Source: Chytridium lagenaria
Lineage: Eukaryota; Chytridiomycota; Chytridiomycetes; Chytridiales; Chytridiaceae
Length of the DNA stretch: 64,000 bases
Direction of reading: 5' to 3'
Assembly (NCBI GenBank): GCA_025449115.1
Contig: JAHLKC010000051.1
Span: forward strand, 124,001 to 188,000
Below, piece by piece: positions 57,385-64,000 of this stretch. The position numbers and the translations under genes are program-made. How positions within the stretch are numbered: the first letter of the stretch is position 1; each line of letters starts with the position of its first letter. Under the pieces are notes generated by a model that was given only the letters and a program-made list of their open reading frames with translations, searched no databases and was not told the origin of the DNA.

Positions 57385-58612
57385 AACATGTTAAAACAGC
57401 TTATTGCGGCGAATATGAGGCCTGGTACACTCCTTGAAGCGGGATGGAATCTCTTCTTGTAGACCCCTTTCCCCCAGTCACTTTAGATCTAGTCTCTAGG
57501 CATTTCCCTTCCTTTCCCCCGTTATTATTAACGAGTAGAACCAAAATCACAAAATCTTAAATCCCCGCTGTCACTAAAGGCAGAATAGGGCTTGACTCTT
57601 GATCTAGGAGTACTTCCTAGACTCTAGTCTCATCACCTATTATGTGGTTCTCTACCTCTGTATGCTGGGGCTTAGCAGAGGGGGCCATAGAGAGAACTTC
57701 ACAAGATGTTGAACCTCTGTTGTATTGTTATAACAATTCAATAAAATCTTAAATTGCGGCATGTTCATCTCACTGAACCAGAGAGATAACCTGTACATCA
57801 CAAGTGACTAATCTATATGCACTTTCAATTCCTATTAACGTTGTCATAAATCAGCCAAAATGAAAGATTGAAAAGGATTTAAATGAGTTTGAGATGTGGA
57901 GAGCAAGTAAAGTGAGAGTTGATCCGCTTCTCACACCAGCGCTTGTAGGACATTTGGATAATACTCTGACGCAATCTTAAACTTGAGCACCCCGTCTAAG
58001 CTTGTAGGCGCCAACACTGATGATGCAGCAAAACTAATAAAATTCTCTCTATGGCCCCCACTGCTCAGCCTCAAGATACAGAGGTAGTAAACTACATTGT
58101 AGGTGACATCACTAGCGCTCTGGATGTACTCTAGCGTGAAGAGTGAAGTTGTACACATCCATTAAGGGTACCAAGGATTTGGTGTGCTGTGGTGATAGTT
58201 TTTCTTATAACATGAAAGTGATAAAGAAGGATCAAAAGTTAAGAAAATGACCAAGTTCAGGAATCACACATATGTAGGTTAAAGGGTGATCAAGGAGGGA
58301 GTCTATCAGTTTTTTCTCTTACGACCTTCATTTGCAAGACGCTCATCAATGAGCTTCTCTTACCCACTCTTCTTCTTTAAAGAGTTATTATTGGTAACAG
58401 AATGTGCTATATCCAAGATAGCATCAACAAAAATTCAACCTTTTTAATCTGCATTAGAACAATGCCTTGACAGAGCAACCATTACATTAATCAAATATGT
58501 GTACAAATTACATTCTGTGATAGTTCACATAATCCACATATTATTCAGAAAAGCTTCAGAGCTTCTATTCATAACTGTTAAATACATGTTGTTCACGGGC
58601 TCAAATTAAAAC
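57385..58612. other. Spacer with old LTR-like sequence and inverted repeat
   Basis: At 57707-57850 a diverged LTR start (TGTTGAACCTCTGTTGTATT) related to the copia family is seen in plus orientation. About 85 bp at 57620-57700 recur as an imperfect inverted repeat at 58037-58120 (both containing ACCTCTGTAT...GGCC...AGAGA, one reversed). The minus-strand frame 57931-58158 overlaps this repeat and is not convincing. No gene is recognised. Confidence 0.5.
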
Positions 58613-59880
58613 AAGTCTGTTTTGAAGAAGTCGGAACCTCTTTAGTGTCAGATTCACTATCGACATCCATGGCTTCGGAGGCCTCGGATGCTTTGCCGGA
58701 GGCTCGGTAAGCCTCAGCCTGCTCATCAAGTATGGCCTTCAAAGTCGGGCAGTCAGATGCCTTATGACCTTTCTGGCATACTGTGCACTTGGTGCTTGCC
58801 GTCGGCGTCTTATGAGTCTTCCTCTTCTTGACGCCACCCTCAGCTGTCTTGGACTGCTTTTGGACGCGGCATTCAGAGTCGTCGTGCATACAGTCGCCGT
58901 GGATCTTGCAGTGCTTTGAGACCTTCGGTGTCAACGACTTCTTCTTGTTGGCGTCAGCCCTAGAAGATTTCCCCTTTGCTGCTCTAGCATGCAACACATG
59001 GTTCTCAGAGAGCGATGCGTTGGAGCGGTGTTGCTTGAGCGCGGTCTGAATCTTGGTACGGAACCAATTCACACCTTGAGCATAGAAGTCCTTGGGGGAT
59101 TGTCGTCAGGAGCGACAGTGGGAAGGAACGGGACGAACCTCCATCGTTGATGGCAACGGAAATACCAGTAAACTCAGGGACTGCCGGACAGTTGTGAGTA
59201 AACTTGGCGACCAAGAGATCAAGAATCTGCCTGCAATCGGAATCGTTAGGATAGATCCTCTGATGAGCATCAACCAGGTCAAGGATCTGATCAGTATAGC
59301 GGACTATATTGGTCATAGTAGCAGTGGGACCAACCCTGAGGTGACCGAACTTGATGTTCCACTGCTGGCCGGCCTGACCGTCAAGATTACCAACAGTGTA
59401 AAGCGCACGGAGCGCAGCGACCTTCTCGGAAGCGTTAGTCAAGTGTTCAACTCTTTTTCGATCGGAATCGGGAAAACACTCATCAAGGATGGATTTAGCA
59501 ATCTCGTTCTGCTTGATGTGCTTCTCTCGACGGAGGAGATCATCCTGGTACCGGTTGCGTTCATGGTTGAACACCGTGTACCGTGCATTCCATGAGTTAA
59601 GCTCCACCTTGAAGCGTTCCGTCTGAGCGGTGTAGATGGCGACCTCGTCGGGAGCAGCACCAGGAGCGAGAGCATTTACGAGTGCCGGAGGAGGGCCAGG
59701 ATCTTGGGTCACAGGAGCGAGAGGAATGGCCGGAACCACAGTGCCAGCGTCGTAGAGATGCTCAACACCTCGAGCATGAGCATAGATCTTGACCTTCCGA
59801 ACTTGCTTGTCGAATTCAACCATAGTGGTGCCAGTGAACTTGGAGGGCCGCAGAGAGGTGGAGGAGGTAGTGTCAGCCAT
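58613..59880 (-). pseudogene. copia gag fragment, copy 2 (minus)
   Basis: Close match to the gag of copy 1, from MADTTSSTSLRPSKF at 59880 through the zinc knuckle CTVCQKGHKASDC to TKEVPTSSKQ. It then diverges abruptly at 58613. A one-base deletion near 59135 shifts the frame in the middle (FTGISVAINDGGSS, then FYAQG equivalents in another frame). No protease, integrase or RT follow, so this is a 3'-truncated copy. Confidence 0.85.
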
Positions 59881-59903
59881 AATAACAGTATGTAGCAGTT
59901 TTG

Positions 59904-60733
59904 TGTTAACGTTTAGAGAGAATGCGCGATAGATATTGCAGAGAGTACAGGATTGAACTAATACTTCCACTTGGAGGGGGAAAGTGATCCCTTTTTATAG
60001 TCATTTCAATAAAAGTCCTCTGGGAACTAAAGTGCACTTCTCACTCAGATGCTGAGAATTGATGGGATATTTCCATATAACGCCTTTTGTTGGCGCTTCT
60101 CAGCTTCTCTCGCTTCTCACGGTGGCTGTGACATATGCTGACATATATCCTTACACATGATAAACATGTGTAAGAGCCCGGGGGTCTGCCACAGGGTCTA
60201 TCCCAGGGTGCGGTAGACACAAGAGAGACGCCCCAGGGTTCAGGACCCTGGGGGGCTGATTCAGGGTGCTTGGAGCGACGTCCCCAGGGTGCAGGACCCT
60301 ACGGAGCGGGACCCTGGGGAGCGGGACCCTAACGCGTTGACCCAAGGGTGCGGGACCCTGGGGTGTAATGACGATAAGATGATAAAGTGTAAAGACCATA
60401 TGTGCGGAACATAATCACGCGTGCTCGGAGCTGAGATCTATAGTATACATTCTTGTCGTTGAGTTAACTTGATCTATCGGCATTCTGCAACGTAGTAAAA
60501 CTGCAACTCTTAGTCATTTGGCGTACCGCAATAACAAGTTGAGTTTTGCTACAGCGTTAAAGCTGATATGTAATCATGTTAAATACGAGTCAAACGTGAA
60601 TATAGATCTATAACGTGCGATGTAAAGGTCGTCTCTCTGGTTCAGTCGGGTGAACATGTTCAACGGATGAACATCGTGAATCGCAAAGTAAGAGTTTATT
60701 GAATTGTTATAACGATACAACAGAGATTCAACA
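59904..60733 (-). repeat. copia LTR, copy 2 (minus)
   Basis: Complete 830-bp LTR of the same family with TG...CA ends, in minus orientation. On its upstream side (60734-60742) is a G-rich run, GCGGGGGTG on the minus strand, that looks like a polypurine tract. On its downstream side lies gag. It is thus positioned both as a 3' LTR and as a 5' LTR. Confidence 0.88.
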
Positions 60734-61428
60734 CACCCCCGCAATTCAAGGAACTATTGCTTTTCGGATGGCAGTGTGGTCAAGTCTCTGAACTGTCGCA
60801 TACCAAGGCTGCGGACATGCCGTTGTGTTAAATTTCGAGTCCAAGGTGAACTCTCGTTCAGAGACGAGTGAAAGAGGTTATGTCTAATAACATTGATAGG
60901 TAGGAGAGGAAGGTATAACTGCAGAGAGAGCAGGATTGAACTGCTCTTCCACTATGTAAAAACACTAGCTTTTATAGCTAAGTTTGAAGGGAAAGTGATG
61001 TGAAAGGATCTGAAGGGTAGTACCGAAAAAGGCAACGAGACTCCTGATGAAAATTTCCTTATCGGGATAGGAATGAAGGAGTATAGATCCATTCATATGA
61101 TGTAAAAACATACATACTGATAGAACGAATTGTCTTTAGAGTGACAAGCTACTATGTGACATCCTATACTACCTATTATACCTTCCCACGACCTTAACAA
61201 TGTTAGAACCCTTAGACAACTAAGTAGAATTCAATTGCAGGCGCGGCAAGGAATGTGAGGGCAGAGGAGTGTAGTGTCCCGTTCTATGTGTACGCGTTAT
61301 GAGAGGATATGAACATCTCTCATCTCTCTAGTTCGACGACGAACTTGTTCTGTGAATGAACAGCAGAATAAACTATGAATGATGAAGTGTTTCGTTGTAT
61401 TGGATATGACCAACACGAGAACTTAACA
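60734..61428 (-). repeat. Diverged LTR-like segment between pol end and LTR (minus)
   Basis: 60881-61428 read on the minus strand starts TGTTAAGTTCTCGTG and ends TTAGACA (TG...CA). It has a TATA-like CTATAAAAGC and a GTTCAATCCTGCTCTCTCTG block resembling the end of the main LTR. The remaining 147 bp lead to the polypurine run. It may be a related LTR family nested between pol and LTR; limits are tentative. Confidence 0.45.
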
Positions 61429-61436
61429 CGTTGATG

Positions 61437-62721
61437 TGCTTCAGTAGGCAAAGACTTTGTTAAGACGTCAGCGACCATGTCTTCTGACCAGCAATAGGCG
61501 AGTTCGATGCGACGTTAATCAATCTTGTCGTCAACAAATCTGTGTTTCACGTTCATGTGTTTGACACGTTGATGATGCATCGGATTTTTCGCGATAGCAA
61601 TGGTTGAGTCGTTATCGTGATATATACGGGATACACCAGGATGTTGGATTAAGGCTTCATCCATGAGACTTTGATACCATATCATCTCGCGGGTAGCTCC
61701 ACTGAGCGCAATGAGCTCCGCTACAGAAGATTATTGCGCAACAACCGTTTGCTTCTTGGACTGCCATGAAATGGCGCCGCCACCGAATAACACCACGTAA
61801 CCGGTACGTGACTTAAAGTCATCTTCACATGCGTGACTGGCGTCTGCATAACAAAGAGGTGCTTCTTCAATGTCCAAGATGGCGGTTCTCCCTTCAGTGA
61901 GTTGTGTCATAGAAGACAACCTCGATTTCGAGTATAGTATACCGTAATCATGTGTGTCAAGTAAATAACGTATAACTCGAACTAGTGCAACAAAGTCCCC
62001 AGCATTTGGGTTAGCTTGATACTGCCCTAGTTTACTGACGGTAAATGCCAGATCAGGTCTGATCTTCTGCGCGAGATAGGAAATCTTTTGCAGGATTGAA
62101 CGGAATTGATCGCGTTTGTTTTGCGATAACTCAGCTGCTGAATCATCGTGACACCAGTTGATGGTCATAGGAGTGGGTTTTGAGGTGATACCCGTATCCC
62201 ATAACCCACAGGACTCTAATAAATGCTTGATATAGAATCGTTGGCAAATAAACGTTCCTTCAACGGTGTGAATAACTTGGATTTTGGTCATCCAGTCAAT
62301 AGGCCCTTTGGTTCTAACTTTGAATCGCTTGTCCACTCGATCAATGAAGGCGTGAATAAAGCTTACATTAACAGTAATGATAATGAAATCATCCACAAAT
62401 GATTACGTGGATAAGAGTATTAGACTCTTTGTCATATTTGACGAAATGACAGACATCAGCTCTATTGCGCGTAAAACCTTCATCTTTTACAAGCCAAAGA
62501 CACAGTGTTATGTACCATTCTCGTCCGGATTGATGTAAACCATAGATGGCCTGATTCAATCGACAGACAATCATAGCACCGTCAGCTGCGAACTTTTCAA
62601 AACCATGTGGCATCACCAAATAATTCAGATCGTGGAGAGTTCCAAAGAGGTATGCGCCGGTAATCTGATAGATAAGAAGGCATAGAATCGCACTCCAGAA
62701 AGTGAAAAACCGAATAGTATT
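61437..62721 (-). pseudogene. copia RT / RNase H C-terminal fragment (minus)
   Basis: It overlaps the RT end of copy 1 almost exactly (NTIRFFT...GLHQSGRE) and continues through what copy 1 has lost. This includes the FVDDF active-site box (frame-shifted just before it, about 62390-62400), QFRSILQKISYLAQKIRPDL, and the RNase H start YADASHACEDDFKSRTGYVV, then SWQSKKQTVVAQ. A TAA stop at 61731-61733 is followed by the remaining RNase H (SSVAELIALSGATREMIW). A second TAA lies at 61515-61517, and the end is ADVLTKSLPTEAHQ. Non-functional as it stands. It supplies the missing part for reconstructing the family's gene order. Confidence 0.88.
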
Positions 62722-63352
62722 GTACGCCAAATGACTAAGAGTTGCAGTTTTGCTACGTTGCGGAATGCCGATAGATCAAGTTAACTCGACGACGAGAATG
62801 TATACTATAGATCTCAGCTCCGAGCACGCGTGATTATGTTCCGCACATAAGGTCTTTACACTTTATCATCTTATCGTCATTACACCCCAGGGTCCCGCAC
62901 CCTTGGGTCAGCGCGTCAGGGTCCCGCCCCCAGGGTCCCGCGCCAGGGTCCTGCACCCTGGGGTCCTGCACCCTGGGGACGTCGCTCCAAGCACCTGAAT
63001 CACTCCCCAGGGTCCTGAACCCTGGGGCGTCTCTCCGGTGTCTACCGCACCCTGGGATAGACCCTGCGGCAGACCCCCGGGCTCTTACACATGTTTATCA
63101 TGTGTAAGGACATATGTCAGCATATGTCACAGCCACCGTGAGAAGCAAGAGAAGCTGAGAAGCGCCACCAAAAGGCGTTATATGGAAACATCCCATCAAT
63201 TCTCAGCATCTGAGTGAGAAGTGCACTTTAAGTTCCCAAGGACTTTTATTGAAAATGACTATAAAAGGATCACTTTCCCCCTCCAAGTGGAAGTATCAGT
63301 TCAATCCTGTACTCTCTGCAATATCTATCGCGCATTCTTCTAAACGTTAACA
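62722..63352 (+). repeat. copia LTR, copy 3, 5'-truncated
   Basis: Plus-orientation LTR missing about the first 200 bp. It is joined head-to-head to the minus-strand RT fragment at 62721/62722. The GC-rich array contains an extra CAGGGTCCTGCACCCTGG unit compared with copy 1. Ends GTTAACA. Confidence 0.88.
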
Positions 63353-63375
63353 CAAAACTGCTACATACTGTTATT

Positions 63376-64000
63376 ATGGCTGACACTACCTCCTCCACCT
63401 CCTGCGGCCCTCCAAGTTCATTGGCACCACTGTGGTTGAATTCGACGAGCAAGTTCGGAAGGTCAAGATCTACGCTCAGGCTCGAGGTGTTGAGCATCTC
63501 TACGACGCTGGCACTGTGGTTCCGGCCATTCCTCTCGCTCCTGTGACCCAAGATCCTGGCCCTCCTCCGGCACTCGTGAATGCTCTCGCTCCTGGTGCTG
63601 CTCCCGACGAGGTCGCCATCTACACCGCTCAGACGGAACGCTTCAAGGTGGAGCTTAACTCATGGAATGCACGGTACACGGTGTTCAACCATGAACGCAA
63701 CCGGTACCAGGCTGATCTCCTCCGTCGAGAGAAGCACATCAAGCAGAACGAGATTGCTAAATCCATCCTTGATGAGTGTTTTCCCGATTCCGATCGAAAA
63801 AGAGTTGAACACTTGACTAACGCTTCCGAGCAGGTCGCTGCGCTCCGTGCGCTTTACACTGTTGGTAATCTTGACGGTCAGGCCGGCCAGCAGTGGAACA
63901 TCAAGTGGGGTCACCTCAGGGTTGGTCCCACTGCTACTATGACCGATATTATCCGCTATATTGATCAGATCCTTGACCTTGTTGATGCTCATCAGAGGAT
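63376..64000 (+). pseudogene. copia gag, copy 3, partial (runs off the window)
   Basis: Starts MADTTSSTS like copy 1. A one-base deletion near 63402 (CCTCCTGC for CCTCTCTGC) shifts the frame at residue 10; afterwards the nucleotide sequence is nearly identical to copy 1 to the window end. The element continues beyond 64000. Confidence 0.85.

Overview
The window looks like a fungal nuclear contig, most probably from a basidiomycete of the Agaricomycotina type. The conserved genes are cut by many short introns (mostly about 50-70 nt, GT...AG). There are pol III tRNA genes with T-run terminators. The mobile elements (Ngaro-like tyrosine-recombinase retroelement, Helitrons, Ty1/copia, LINE 3' ends with poly-A tails) are those typical of such genomes. 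The species cannot be named from the sequence alone.

Left third (1-13.1 kb): an accessory, repeat-rich zone. It opens with a decayed tyrosine recombinase (1-840). A large imperfect inverted duplication follows, with arms 2023-5136 and 10583-12562. Each arm carries a tRNA-Ala(TGC)/tRNA-Glu(CTC) tandem pair and a non-autonomous Helitron. After duplication each arm was hit by a different LINE 3' fragment: 2241-3660, placed at the very 5' end of tRNA-Ala, and 10896-11910, inside the Helitron. A third Helitron (8504-9489) and two LTR fragments lie between or beside the arms.

Central gene block 1 (13.1-20.3 kb): a small putative mitochondrial protein, a phosphotransferase-fold kinase-like gene (minus), an ACMSD-like metal amidohydrolase/decarboxylase (plus, 7 exons) and a bacterial-type iron-sulphur L-serine dehydratase (minus, 11 exons with two consecutive 15-nt microexons).

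Ngaro-like retroelement (21.2-28.1 kb): gag-like ORF with a SAP-like segment and a CCHC knuckle, reverse transcriptase/RNase H and tyrosine recombinase, all with frame breaks. It is bounded by split direct repeats in the order A-B-A-ORFs-B, and the A repeat folds as a long nested hairpin.

Central gene block 2 (28.4-50.2 kb): an ADP1-like ABCG transporter with EGF-like modules (minus), a very large ankyrin plus coiled-coil protein (minus), an RNI-type leucine-rich-repeat protein divergent from it (plus), a secreted cysteine-rich protein (plus), a small proline-rich/coiled-coil protein (plus) and a low-complexity protein ending in a PPxY motif (plus).

Right end (51.7-64 kb): a cluster of one young Ty1/copia family. 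One copy has a 1,326-codon gag-pol but lacks the end of RT, all of RNase H and 23 nt of its 3' LTR. There is also an oppositely oriented pol-LTR-gag arrangement and a further partial copy running off the window.

Many otherwise well-conserved genes contain single-base frame breaks, and near-identical LTR copies differ by single-base indels. Sequencing or assembly error must therefore be considered before calling these genes dead.
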